DNA from: Amycolatopsis coloradensis
Lineage (GTDB): Bacteria > Actinomycetota > Actinomycetes > Mycobacteriales > Pseudonocardiaceae
DNA: 42,656 nt
Assembly: GCF_037997115.1 (NCBI RefSeq)
Contig: NZ_CP150484.1
Coordinates: forward strand, 8,960,078-9,002,733
Reading direction: 5' to 3'
Positions 8,000 through 16,020 of the stretch are shown one piece after another (position 1 is the first letter of the stretch; each line of letters opens with the position of its first letter). Position numbers and translations under genes: made by a program. The notes under the pieces were generated by a model. It saw nothing but the letters and a program-made list of their open reading frames with translations. It did no database searches and had not been told where the DNA came from.

Positions 8000-8027
8000 T
8001 TCACCGCCCCGGGAACCCTGGTAATCT
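8000..8027 (+). promoter_or_regulatory. Candidate promoter of the ESX-like cassette
   Basis: TTCACC (8000-8005) and TAATCT (8022-8027), with a 16-bp spacer, resemble a housekeeping promoter. A transcript from here would carry a leader of about 55 nt before the small ORF at 8091. The rest of 7859-8090 shows no gene, only a loose repeat of ATTACGCAGRGTG at 7857 and 8040. Confidence 0.35.
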
Positions 8028-8090
8028 TCCCGGCGTCGGATTACGCAGGGTGCATCGGGGAGACGCGCCTTGTAGCCACGGGAGGGGCAG

Positions 8091-8171
8091 ATGACGACGG
8101 TGACTTCGGGGCGGCTTCGGCCATTCAGCAGGGAACGTTTCGGCGCCATGGGGGTGCATGGCCATGCCTGA
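8091..8171 (+). CDS. Short upstream ORF (26 aa) overlapping the ESX-like substrate gene
   Basis: ATG at 8091 follows a strong GGGAGGGG site and reads 26 codons (MTTVTSGRLRPFSRERFGA, ending HGHA) to a TGA at 8169-8171. The stop falls inside the first codons of the next gene (ATG at 8158 or 8164). Better Shine-Dalgarno sequence sits here than before the downstream start, so ribosomes may load here and re-initiate. It could be a leader peptide coupling translation, or the cassette's first gene could in fact begin with it in another frame. Protein function is unknown and the product may not accumulate. Confidence 0.4.
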   Translation: MTTVTSGRLRPFSRERFGAMGVHGHA

Positions 8172-8580
8172 CGGGACACCTGTCTACCAACCAGGCTTCA
8201 ACCCGGGCTCGGTCTGCAAGGCCCCGCCTACTGGCGGCTCCTACGGGACGCCGGTAGCGGAAGGCGCGGGGTTCAAGTACGACGAGGCGACCCTCCATGA
8301 GCTGGTGAACGAGTGGTCCACCCTCGCGCAGGAGTACAAAGACGACCTCGATGCAGCTGGCAAGATCGCCCGTGCCCTGCCGCCAGGGCTCGAGTACGCC
8401 AGCGGAAACAACGCTGACGTCACCCAGCACTCCGGCAAAGCGCTCACAGCAGCTCTAACGCAGCGCGTCAACTACTGTCAGAACATGGCCACGAAGTACC
8501 GGGTCGCCCTCGGTAAGTACGCCACTGCGGAAGATCACGCCACCACAGTCATCAACCAGCAGCCGAAGGGCATCGCCTGA
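8158..8580 (+). CDS. ESX/type VII-like helical secreted substrate
   Basis: A 140-aa protein, largely helical, with no Sec signal. A short Pro/Gly-rich N-terminus (residues 1-38) precedes two predicted helices joined near PPGLEYASG (75-83). Trp53 (NEWSTLA) and the C-terminal Y121-A-T-A-E125 fit the YxxxD/E export signal used by type VII secretion. The gene starts a four-gene cassette with an EspG chaperone, which supports the assignment. The stop TGA overlaps the next ATG (TGATG). Start may be the ATG at 8158 or the one at 8164. Cys20 and Cys107 might form a disulfide outside the cell. Confidence 0.75.
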   Translation: MAMPDGTPVYQPGFNPGSVCKAPPTGGSYGTPVAEGAGFKYDEATLHELVNEWSTLAQEYKDDLDAAGKIARALPPGLEYASGNNADVTQHSGKALTAALTQRVNYCQNMATKYRVALGKYATAEDHATTVINQQPKGIA

Positions 8581-9203
8581 TGCGACGCACCATCCTTGTC
8601 TTCTGCGCAGCAACCCTCGCCCTCGCCGCGTGCTCCACTCCCACCACCACCAATGGAACCCCCACGCCCACTAGCGGCGGCGGCTCGAACTCGAACCCGC
8701 CGAAGTCCGCAAATCCGGCTCCCGAGGTACCGAAGGTGGAAAAACCGATCGACCTTGCACAGATCAAGCAGACGCCCTGCAAAGCTTTGACTGAAGCACA
8801 AGCCGAAGAGCTCCTCGGTCCTACCACTGAGACTGCCGCACAGCCGGATGGCGCGGCTGGCCCTGCCTGCAGGTGGTCCGTCCCCTCCACCACCCGGCCG
8901 CGAGTCAACGTGATTTTCAGCAAGTCTCCTGATGGAGGGACAGCAAGTGTCTACCAAGCGAAGGGCGGCGCTTACGAGCTGGTTGAACCGCTCAAGCCGA
9001 TCGACGGATACCCACTGACCGCCTACGGCACAAAAGACGAACGCCCCTCAGGCAAGTGCTCCGTAGCTTTGGGAACTAGCGATAACGAGACGATCGACAT
9101 CGTCCTGGAGCAGTCTGAAGCCAACATCGGCAAGAAGGACCCCTGCGACGCCGCCCGCGAAGCCGCGATCAGGGTCTTGACCACCGTCCGAGGGGGCAAC
9201 TGA
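8580..9203 (+). CDS. DUF3558 family lipoprotein
   Basis: A 207-aa lipoprotein: MRRTILVFCAATLALAAC with lipobox C18, then a Thr/Gly/Ser/Pro spacer to about residue 60. The mature domain opens with QTPCKALTEAQAEELLG and continues PACRWSVPSTT, a cysteine near GKCSVAL, and DPCDAAREAAIRVL near the end. That is the typical DUF3558 pattern of four cysteines and 'C.W'. In Pseudonocardiaceae such lipoproteins are often encoded beside ESX substrates; the role is unknown. Start and stop overlap both neighbours by one base (TGATG on each side), so it is translated within the cassette. Confidence 0.88.
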   Translation: MRRTILVFCAATLALAACSTPTTTNGTPTPTSGGGSNSNPPKSANPAPEVPKVEKPIDLAQIKQTPCKALTEAQAEELLGPTTETAAQPDGAAGPACRWSVPSTTRPRVNVIFSKSPDGGTASVYQAKGGAYELVEPLKPIDGYPLTAYGTKDERPSGKCSVALGTSDNETIDIVLEQSEANIGKKDPCDAAREAAIRVLTTVRGGN

Positions 9204-10477
9204 TGGTCGCCGAAGGACCGCTCACCGCCGCCCAGATCTACGAGCAGATCACCAAGGGTGAAGGCACCGGTTCGCTCTCCGAGGCTCAGCGCGCCGCCTT
9301 CAACCTGACACAGCGGCACCACGAGCGCGCGCAGAAGCTCTCCGCACTCACCCAGAAGACCATGGCCGGCTGGCAGGGTGGCGCCAGTGACGCGGCCGCC
9401 GACGCGACGAAGCCCGTTGTGGAGGCCGCGTACGACGACGCGATGCATCTGGCCGTCGCCCAGTCGGCGATCAGCGCGCAGATGGACGCGTTCGGCACGG
9501 CCAAGAATTCGGTCAAGCCGGTTCCGCCCGAGCAGCCCGCACCGACGGCCGAGGACGTCAAGGCTGTCATGAGTGGCGGCCTGGTCGGCTACTGGAGCAA
9601 GGTCCAGGGGTATCAGGCCGACAGCCAGCACAACATCGACACCTTCGCGAGCTACCACTCCGCCAGCACCGCCAACGGTGACGAGCTGCCCGCCCAGTAC
9701 GCGCAGCTCACCGACCCCGGCGGCAGCGTCACCCTGGACGAGGGCGGCGGGGGAAAGCCGGCGGTGAGGGGTTTCGGCGACGGCTCCGACGGACGCGAGC
9801 ACGGTGTCGGCGAGCCCTACCGAGGTCCGAGCGGTCCCAGCGGGCCGAGTGGCCCCAACGGACCGAGCGCACCGGGCGCAGCTGACAGCGGCCCGCAGCC
9901 TGGGCAAGGGCCCCAGCCGGGTCAGCATCAGCCCTACCCCGTCGGCCAGCAGCCGGACGACGGGACCCGCGCGAATTCGTACACGCCGCCCCAGACCACT
10001 CCGGTCGTGCCGCCGGCGGCGAGCCTCGACTTCGGGCCGACCGGCAAGCCGAACCCCACGTACAACACGCCTGGCGCTTTCCCGCCCGGGTACGGCCCGG
10101 GAACGACCGGGCCCACGCCGTACGGTCCGGGCACGGGTGGCAGGTCACCCGGAGTACCGAGCGGCGGCGGTTTCCGCGGACCCGGCGGGACGGGTGGAGT
10201 AGGCGGGCCCGGACAGCAGTCTGGCATGGGTGGCCGAAGCGGAGCCGGGATGCCCGGTGACGGCGTGGCCGGCCGCGGTGCGGCGGGAGCAGCGGGCTCG
10301 ACCGGTCGCGGCGGGGCGAACGGGATGCCGATGGCGCCCGGCGCCGCTCGCGGGAAGGGCGAGGAGGACAAGGAGAAGAAGGCTCCGGCGTACCTCCAGA
10401 ACCCGGATCCCGACGAGACCTTCGGCGGTTACACCGAGAAGCCGATGCCGCCGGTGATCGGCGAGAAGAAGAAGTAG
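9203..10477 (+). CDS. WXG/PPE-like ESX substrate with Pro/Gly-rich tail
   Basis: This 424-aa protein has an N-terminal helical domain (residues 1-165) that contains the WXG turn W57-Q-G59 in GWQGGASDAAADA, as in type VII substrates. Residues ~185-370 are low complexity, rich in Gly, Pro and Ser (GPSGPSGPNGP and similar). A basic and acidic C-terminus follows (EEDKEKKAPAYLQNPDPDE, then PPVIGEKKK), a tail I associate with PPE-like proteins of this order of bacteria. EspG encoded next is the known chaperone class for PPE proteins, so this is its probable client. It is probably exported to the envelope. The Gly/Pro repeats could vary in length between strains. Confidence 0.85.
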   Translation: MVAEGPLTAAQIYEQITKGEGTGSLSEAQRAAFNLTQRHHERAQKLSALTQKTMAGWQGGASDAAADATKPVVEAAYDDAMHLAVAQSAISAQMDAFGTAKNSVKPVPPEQPAPTAEDVKAVMSGGLVGYWSKVQGYQADSQHNIDTFASYHSASTANGDELPAQYAQLTDPGGSVTLDEGGGGKPAVRGFGDGSDGREHGVGEPYRGPSGPSGPSGPNGPSAPGAADSGPQPGQGPQPGQHQPYPVGQQPDDGTRANSYTPPQTTPVVPPAASLDFGPTGKPNPTYNTPGAFPPGYGPGTTGPTPYGPGTGGRSPGVPSGGGFRGPGGTGGVGGPGQQSGMGGRSGAGMPGDGVAGRGAAGAAGSTGRGGANGMPMAPGAARGKGEEDKEKKAPAYLQNPDPDETFGGYTEKPMPPVIGEKKK

Positions 10478-10504
10478 CACCACAGTCCCAGGGGAGGGAG
10501 GCAC

Positions 10505-11257
10505 GTGGTGCTCGCGCGCCCGGTCGAGATCACGCTCGACACCTTGTTGACCGCGTTCCGTCACGCCGGCTGCGGAGATCCGCATCTGATCTTCGCAGGC
10601 GGGCTGCGCTACATCCCGCCGTCGTCGCGGAACGGCGAGGACAGGGCGGCGTTCGAGGAGCTCGCCGGGCTCGGGTTCACCGAGGGCAAGCGGCTGACCA
10701 GCGACTTCGAGGACGTCCTGCACATACTCGACCGGCCGAACACTGAGTACTACGCGACGTTGCGAACCGAGACGGAGCAGTACAACGTGCTCGTCGCCGT
10801 ACGCGGACGGGCCGCGGTGACCGCGATCTGCGAGGGGAACCGCGTGTGGCTGAAAGGCGTGCGGACCGCCGACCGCGCGGCGGCGCTCGTGATGAACCTG
10901 CCCGAGTACCCGCCGGCGCGGTTCGCCCCGTTCTCCTTGCCCCAGGACGACTTCAACGGCGACAGTGGGGACGGTCTCTACGACGAGCCCGAGTCCCGAA
11001 GCCGCGAAGCACGGCAGCTGGACGAGGTCTTCGAGCAGCCCTATTTCGGTGTCGGTTTCTTCGCCGCGGCCATGCGCCCTGACGGGGGAAAGCGCACAGA
11101 GGCCACGGACGGCCTGTCCTATCTGGACCTCGACTCCGGACGGGTGGCCATGCACGTGAGCGGTTCTCCCCGGAACCGGTACATCACCGTCCTGCCCGGC
11201 GAACCCACGTTACTGGCCCAGAAAGTCGCCGCGCTGCGGGCAAGTCTCGACCACTGA
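10505..11257 (+). CDS. EspG-family ESX secretion-associated chaperone
   Basis: A 250-aa protein matching the EspG layout: VEITLDTLLTAFRHAGCGDPHLIF near the start, a central 'TRTETEQYNVLVAVRGRAAVTAI' region, a C-terminal RYITVLPGEPTLLAQKVAAL segment. EspG proteins bind PE-PPE-type substrates in the cytosol and keep them soluble for the type VII secretion system. It begins at GTG 10505 after a GGGAGGGAGG site, 27 bp past the substrate gene. The 3' end overlaps the convergent XRE gene by 48 bp. No eccC, eccD, mycP or eccB lies in the window, so the cassette must use machinery encoded elsewhere. Confidence 0.88.
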   Translation: MVLARPVEITLDTLLTAFRHAGCGDPHLIFAGGLRYIPPSSRNGEDRAAFEELAGLGFTEGKRLTSDFEDVLHILDRPNTEYYATLRTETEQYNVLVAVRGRAAVTAICEGNRVWLKGVRTADRAAALVMNLPEYPPARFAPFSLPQDDFNGDSGDGLYDEPESRSREARQLDEVFEQPYFGVGFFAAAMRPDGGKRTEATDGLSYLDLDSGRVAMHVSGSPRNRYITVLPGEPTLLAQKVAALRASLDH

Positions 11258-11986
11258 CTCGATCAGGCGCACCGACCGCGCCGGATCCAGCGCGACAGCG
11301 TCCACAGTGGACCGGAGGTAGGGCTCGACATCGCAGGGCCGGTGCAGGAACAGCCCGCATCGCCGATGTTCCAGGTACACCACCGGTGGGGCGCCGCCGA
11401 ATTCCAGCAAAACGTAGGCATCACCCGCATGTGCCCCGGCGGCGAACGGGATGACCCGGAGTTCGACGGTGGGCCGCTCCGCCATCGTGATGAGATGCCG
11501 AAGCTGATTCGCCATCACCCGCGGCCCACCGACCTGACGGCGCAGCGCCGCTTCGTCGATATAGGCGACAAATCTCTTCTGGCCCAGCACTGCGGCGGAA
11601 GAGTTCGTAGCCCTCGCGTAGGCGGGCGTCCGAAGCAGATCGGGCAGGAGCGTTGCCCCGAAAGCGACGATCTTGGTGGCCTCCTTTTCGTACTGCGCAA
11701 GCGTTTCGCTCTGGAAGGACGCGTTGGCGAACCACCACGGCCCGCTGTCGCGAGACAACGAGAGCAGGGCCTCTCGCCGCTCCCCGGTGATCTGATAGAC
11801 CGCGAGCAGCGCCGACACCTCCTCGGCGGACGCCGCGCGGACGCCGGTTTCGATCCGGCTGATCGTCGACTGGGACCACGCCAGTTTGTCGGCCACTTCG
11901 GTCGCGGCCAGTCTGGCGGCCTTCCGCGCGGCTCGCAGTCCGTCGGCGAGGGCCCTCGCCTGGGGTGTGGGTCTCGGCTTCGGCAT
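11210..11986 (-). CDS. XRE-family regulator with DUF5753 domain
   Basis: A 258-aa regulator. An N-terminal helix-turn-helix (residues ~13-68, with VADKLAWSQSTISRIETG as the recognition part) is followed by the DUF5753 sensor-like domain (WWFANASFQSETLAQYE, ATLLPDLLRTPAYAR, QLRHLITMAERPTVELRVIP). Such proteins are abundant in actinomycetes and usually pair with a small DUF397 gene; none is adjacent here. ATG 11986 is chosen because MPKPRPTPQARALADGLR is the usual start; GTG 11995 is an alternative. It lies 32 bp downstream of the hydrolase gene and may share its transcript. Its target is unknown. Confidence 0.9.
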   Translation of the reverse strand: MPKPRPTPQARALADGLRAARKAARLAATEVADKLAWSQSTISRIETGVRAASAEEVSALLAVYQITGERREALLSLSRDSGPWWFANASFQSETLAQYEKEATKIVAFGATLLPDLLRTPAYARATNSSAAVLGQKRFVAYIDEAALRRQVGGPRVMANQLRHLITMAERPTVELRVIPFAAGAHAGDAYVLLEFGGAPPVVYLEHRRCGLFLHRPCDVEPYLRSTVDAVALDPARSVRLIESVVETCPQRGDFLGQ

Positions 11987-12018
11987 CGCGACCACCCTGC
12001 CCAGTGCGCTCGGGCAAG

Positions 12019-12804
12019 TCATTCCCCGAGCCGGGCGACCTCGTGCACGGCCGCGGAAATGGCACGGAAGTCCTTGCGCAGCAAGGCTCCATGGTTGCTC
12101 TCGACCTTCGCGCTCACCTTGATGTTCGGATTGCGCGCGGTCACACCGTCGAGACTCGTCCGGATCTTTTCCTGCTCGTCTCCCTTGCTGCCGAACGAGG
12201 TTCCCGACGCGACCACGTATCGCGTCGGGACGGTGATGCCGTCGAGCACCGGGCCCAGCTCGGCCTCCCGCGAGAGCTTGCCTAGTTCGATGTTGCTCTC
12301 CGCCTGCTCGGCGGCGGACATCCGCGGGGTCAGCCCGGTCGGGCGCAGCAGCGGCATGACCAAATTGAGGCGCTTGAACAGCTTCCGGATCCGCTGTTCC
12401 ATGGCGTCGTCCATCCAGTCGTACGGGAACGCGCCGTCGACCAGGACGGCGCCGATGGTCCGCTCCGGGTTCCGGGCCGCCCAGTGCGCCGCGACGACCG
12501 CGCCGTAGGACCAGCCCACCACGACGGCCCGCTTCACTTCCCGAGCTTCGAGGACCGCGTCGACATCGCGAACGGCCGCCTCGAAGGAGTAGTCGGACGA
12601 TCGCTTCGACTTGCCGCGGGCACGCTCGTCGTAGGTGATGTGGCGGAAGTCCGAGCCCAGGTCGGCGAGGATCCGCCGCCAGTAGCCCTGGGTCGCGAAC
12701 TGGCCGTTGAGGTAGACGATCGGGATGCCGGGGCCACCGGAGTCGGTGACGGCCAGCGCGGTGTCTTCGACGGGGAGCATCCCGGTCCAGGTAGAGGAAG
12801 TCAT
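12019..12804 (-). CDS. Alpha/beta hydrolase
   Basis: A 261-aa alpha/beta-hydrolase fold protein. It shows the oxyanion-region IVYLNGQFATQG, the strand and turn ITYDERARGKSKRS, the nucleophile elbow VVVGWSYGAVVAAHW (Ser99) and a late His in ESNHGALL (the probable catalytic base). Substrate cannot be read from sequence; esterase or lactonase activity is likely. The ATG at 12804 (MTSSTWTGMLPVED) lacks a ribosome site, but GATAGT lies 6 nt upstream, which fits a leaderless transcript. The frame continues to 12855 without homology. The regulator at 11986 follows on the same strand. Confidence 0.87.
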   Translation of the reverse strand: MTSSTWTGMLPVEDTALAVTDSGGPGIPIVYLNGQFATQGYWRRILADLGSDFRHITYDERARGKSKRSSDYSFEAAVRDVDAVLEAREVKRAVVVGWSYGAVVAAHWAARNPERTIGAVLVDGAFPYDWMDDAMEQRIRKLFKRLNLVMPLLRPTGLTPRMSAAEQAESNIELGKLSREAELGPVLDGITVPTRYVVASGTSFGSKGDEQEKIRTSLDGVTARNPNIKVSAKVESNHGALLRKDFRAISAAVHEVARLGE

Positions 12805-12856
12805 GAGGGAACTATCGAGGTGCGGCCTGACACCGCTCTGACGTCGCCCTGACACG

Positions 12857-12886
12857 AAAAAGCCCCCTCACGACAGCGAGGGGGCC
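12857..12886 (-). terminator. Intrinsic terminator of the nuo operon
   Basis: GCCCCCTC (12862-12869) and GAGGGGGC (12878-12885) form a perfect 8-bp stem with an 8-nt loop. On the minus strand it is followed by TTTTT. It starts 16 bp past the nuoN stop. Confidence 0.9.
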
Positions 12887-12901
12887 TTCCGCGAAACCGG
12901 A

Positions 12902-14467
12902 CTACTTGAGGGCGAAACCGCCGGAGCCCGCCCAGTCGAGGGCGAACGCCGGGAGCAGGCCGAGCACCAGCGTGACGATGACGCCGAGCGTGATCGCCGT
13001 GGTGGTGAACGCTCCGGGCACGGTGACGGTCGGGCCGTCGGGGGCGGGCTCGGAGAAGTACATCAGCACGATCACGCGCAGGTAGAAGAACGCGGCGACG
13101 GCGCTGAAGACCAGGGCGACGACGACCAGCGGCGCCATCCCGTCGGACAGGGCCGCCGAGAACACCACGAACTTCCCGACGAAACCACTGGTCAGTGGGA
13201 TACCGGCCAGCGCGAGCAGCAGGAAGGTGAACACACCGGCCAGCACCGGAGACCGCTTCGCCAACCCTGCCCAGGCGGACAGGTGCGTCGCCTCGCCGTT
13301 CGAGTCCCGTACCAGCGAGACGACACCGAACGCGGCGAGCGTGGTGAAGCCGTAGGCCAGCAGGTAGAACAGCGTGCTCGACAGGCCTTCCTCGGTCATC
13401 GCGATCGCACCCACGAGCAGGAACCCGGCGTGCGCGATGGACGAGTAGGCGATCATGCGCTTCACGTCGGTCTGCGTCAGGCCCAGCACCGCGCCGATCA
13501 GCATCGAGATGATCGCGACGCCCCAGAGCACGCCGCGCCATTCCCAGCTGGTCGACTCGAACGCCACCTGGAACACCCGCAGGATCCCGCCGAACGCGGC
13601 GACCTTGGTGCAGGCACCCATGAACGCGGTGACCGGCGTCGGCGCGCCCTGGTAGACGTCCGGGGTCCAGGTGTGGAACGGGCCGACCGAACCCTTGAAC
13701 AGCAGGCCGACCGCGAGCAGCCCGAGCCCGGCGAACAGCAGCGTGTCCGACCGGTCCGAACCGGCGGCGGCGTTGGCGATGTCCGACAGCTTCACGGAGT
13801 TCGCGTAGCCGTAGAGCAGCGCGAGACCGTAGAGGAAGAACGCCGACGAGAACGCGCCGAGCAGGAAGTACTTGACCGCGGATTCCTGCGAGAGCAGGCG
13901 ACGGCGACGGGCCAGACCGCACATCAGGTACAGCGGCAGGCTCAGCACCTCGAGCGCGATGAACATGGTGAGCAGGTCGTTGGCCGCGACGAACGCCATC
14001 ATGCCGCCGAGCGCGAACAGCGTCAGCGGGAAGACCTCGGTCTGCATCCCGGTGGTGCCGACCTGCGCGCGGTCCTGGACCGTGCCGGGGCGGATACCGG
14101 CCTGCGCGACGAAGGCGCCGCCCGGCTCGACCGAGCGGTCCGCGATCAGCAGCAGTGCGCCCAGTGCGAGCGCCAGCAGCGTGCCCCACAGGAACAGCGA
14201 CGGCCGGTCGACGGCGATGGCGCCGCTGAAGGTCGTGACGCCGCCCTTCGGCGCGGAGGTGCTGGCGTACCAGGCGAGGAAGACGCCCGCCGCCCCGATC
14301 CCGACCAGGGACAGGAAGACCTGCGAAGGCCACCGCATGTGCTTGGGCAGGAAGGCTTCGAACAGCACGCTGACACACGCGGCCCCGAGGATGATCAGGA
14401 TCGGCGTGACGGCGAAGTAGTCGATCGACGGCACCTGCACCGGTGGCGCCTGAGTCAAGAGGAGCAC
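12902..14467 (-). CDS. nuoN: NADH-quinone oxidoreductase subunit N
   Basis: A 521-aa antiporter-like membrane subunit of complex I, one of three proton-translocating channels (L, M, N). It has about 14 membrane helices, with the conserved Glu in FIALEVLSLPLYLMCG, the lysines in KYFLLGAFSSAFFLYG and LLFKGSVGPFHTWTPDVYQG, and KRMIAYSSIAHAGF. It starts at GTG 14467, 2 bp after the nuoM stop, behind GGAGG. It is the last gene of the operon and is followed by an intrinsic terminator. Confidence 0.97.
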   Translation of the reverse strand: MLLLTQAPPVQVPSIDYFAVTPILIILGAACVSVLFEAFLPKHMRWPSQVFLSLVGIGAAGVFLAWYASTSAPKGGVTTFSGAIAVDRPSLFLWGTLLALALGALLLIADRSVEPGGAFVAQAGIRPGTVQDRAQVGTTGMQTEVFPLTLFALGGMMAFVAANDLLTMFIALEVLSLPLYLMCGLARRRRLLSQESAVKYFLLGAFSSAFFLYGLALLYGYANSVKLSDIANAAAGSDRSDTLLFAGLGLLAVGLLFKGSVGPFHTWTPDVYQGAPTPVTAFMGACTKVAAFGGILRVFQVAFESTSWEWRGVLWGVAIISMLIGAVLGLTQTDVKRMIAYSSIAHAGFLLVGAIAMTEEGLSSTLFYLLAYGFTTLAAFGVVSLVRDSNGEATHLSAWAGLAKRSPVLAGVFTFLLLALAGIPLTSGFVGKFVVFSAALSDGMAPLVVVALVFSAVAAFFYLRVIVLMYFSEPAPDGPTVTVPGAFTTTAITLGVIVTLVLGLLPAFALDWAGSGGFALK

Positions 14468-14469
14468 TG

Positions 14470-16020
14470 TTACTTGCCTCCCTGCAAGGACGACATCGTC
14501 GCCTGCACCGACGGGGTGATCGTGTCGAGCACCGGCTTGGGATAGAACCCGAGCGCGATGATCAGCACGACCATCGGCGCCAGGATCGCGATCTCCCGGC
14601 CGCCGAGGTCCTTGATGGCTTTGGTCGCCCCGAGTTCCGGAGCCATGGCCGTCCCCGGCCCGCCACCGGCGCCGATGAGGGCGTCACCGCGGACGGGGCC
14701 CTGCATGACGCGCTGGTAGAGCCAGAGCACGTACGCCGCGGCCAGCACCATGCCGACCGTCGCGATGATCGTGTACACCGGGTAGTCCACAAAGGACCCC
14801 AGCAGCACCAGGAACTCACTGATGAAGGAGTTCGTGCCGGGCAGCGACAAGGTGGACAGACCGGCGATGAGCAGCATCCCGCCGAGCAGCGGGGTCACCT
14901 TCGCCATGCCGCCGTAGTCGGAGATCCGCGTGGACCCGCCGCGCATCACGATCAGGCCGACGACCACGATCAGCATGCCGGTGGCGAGGCTGTGGTTCAG
15001 CATGTACGACACCGAGCCGACCATCGCCTGCTCGTTGAAGGTGAAGATACCCAGCGCGATGAACCCGAAGTGGGCGATCGACACGTAGGCGATGAAGCGC
15101 TTCATGTCGCGTTGCCCGGCCGCGAGGATCGAGCCGTAAAGGACACCCGCGACGGCGAGCACCAGCACCCATGGCGCGAGTTCCTTGCTGGCCTCCGGGA
15201 ACATCGGGAGGCAGTAGCGCAGGAACCCGAACGTGCCGACCTTGTCCAGCACACCGACCAGCAGGACCGCGACGCCGATCGGCGCCTGGCCCGCGGCATC
15301 CGGCAGCCAGGTGTGGAACGGCACCAAAGGGGCCTTGATCGCGAACGCGAGGAAGAACCCGATGAACAACCAGATCTGGGTACCCAGCGGAGCGTCGCGG
15401 ACGACCGTGACGAGCGTTTCCCAGTCGAAGGTGCCCTTGCCGAGCTCGTCCGACGCCAGCGAGTACGCCCCGATCGCCGAGGCCAGCATGATCAGGCCGC
15501 CGAGGAACGAGTACAGGAAGAACTTGACCGCCGCGTACTGCCGGTTCGCGCCGCCGTAGCCGCCGATCAGGAAGTACATCGGGATCAGCATGATCTCGAA
15601 CAGCACGTAGAACAGGAAGACGTCGGTCGCGGCGAACACCGCGATGGTCAGCGCCTCCTGCACCAGGATCAGCGACAGGAAGCCGCCGGCCGAGCGTCCG
15701 GCCGGGAGCTTGTCGGTGAGGCCCAGCGCGCCGACCACGATCGGCACCAGCAGGCCGATGACCGCGATCATCACCAGCGCGATGCCGTCGATGCCGAACG
15801 AGATGTGGATGCCGAAGTTCGGGATCCAGTCCATCGAGGACTTCTGCTGGATCCGGTCCCCGGCCGGCGAATAGCTCGCCCACATCGGGATCACCAGCAG
15901 GAACGTCAGGAGCGACACCACGAGCGCGGTGAGCGTCGCCAGCCTGTCGTTTTTCTTCATCCCGGCGACGACCGCCGCACCGAGCAGCGGCAGCAGGATG
16001 GATGCGAGAACCCAGGTCAT
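14470..16020 (-). CDS. nuoM: NADH-quinone oxidoreductase subunit M
   Basis: A 516-aa antiporter-like membrane subunit of complex I. Conserved residues are seen in VLFEIMLIPMYFLIGGYGG (the functional Glu), KAPLVPFHTWLPDAAGQAP and MKRFIAYVSIAHFGFIALG. Length and the roughly 14 helices are typical. The ATG at 16020 shares one base with the nuoL stop (TGATG), which indicates coupled translation, and the stop is 2 bp before nuoN. Confidence 0.97.
   Translation of the reverse strand: MTWVLASILLPLLGAAVVAGMKKNDRLATLTALVVSLLTFLLVIPMWASYSPAGDRIQQKSSMDWIPNFGIHISFGIDGIALVMIAVIGLLVPIVVGALGLTDKLPAGRSAGGFLSLILVQEALTIAVFAATDVFLFYVLFEIMLIPMYFLIGGYGGANRQYAAVKFFLYSFLGGLIMLASAIGAYSLASDELGKGTFDWETLVTVVRDAPLGTQIWLFIGFFLAFAIKAPLVPFHTWLPDAAGQAPIGVAVLLVGVLDKVGTFGFLRYCLPMFPEASKELAPWVLVLAVAGVLYGSILAAGQRDMKRFIAYVSIAHFGFIALGIFTFNEQAMVGSVSYMLNHSLATGMLIVVVGLIVMRGGSTRISDYGGMAKVTPLLGGMLLIAGLSTLSLPGTNSFISEFLVLLGSFVDYPVYTIIATVGMVLAAAYVLWLYQRVMQGPVRGDALIGAGGGPGTAMAPELGATKAIKDLGGREIAILAPMVVLIIALGFYPKPVLDTITPSVQATMSSLQGGK

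Noticed and set aside
7857..8052. ATTACGCAGRGTG occurring twice (7857 and 8040)
   Set aside because: One copy overlaps a start codon; two 13-mers with a mismatch 180 bp apart are too little to call an operator.
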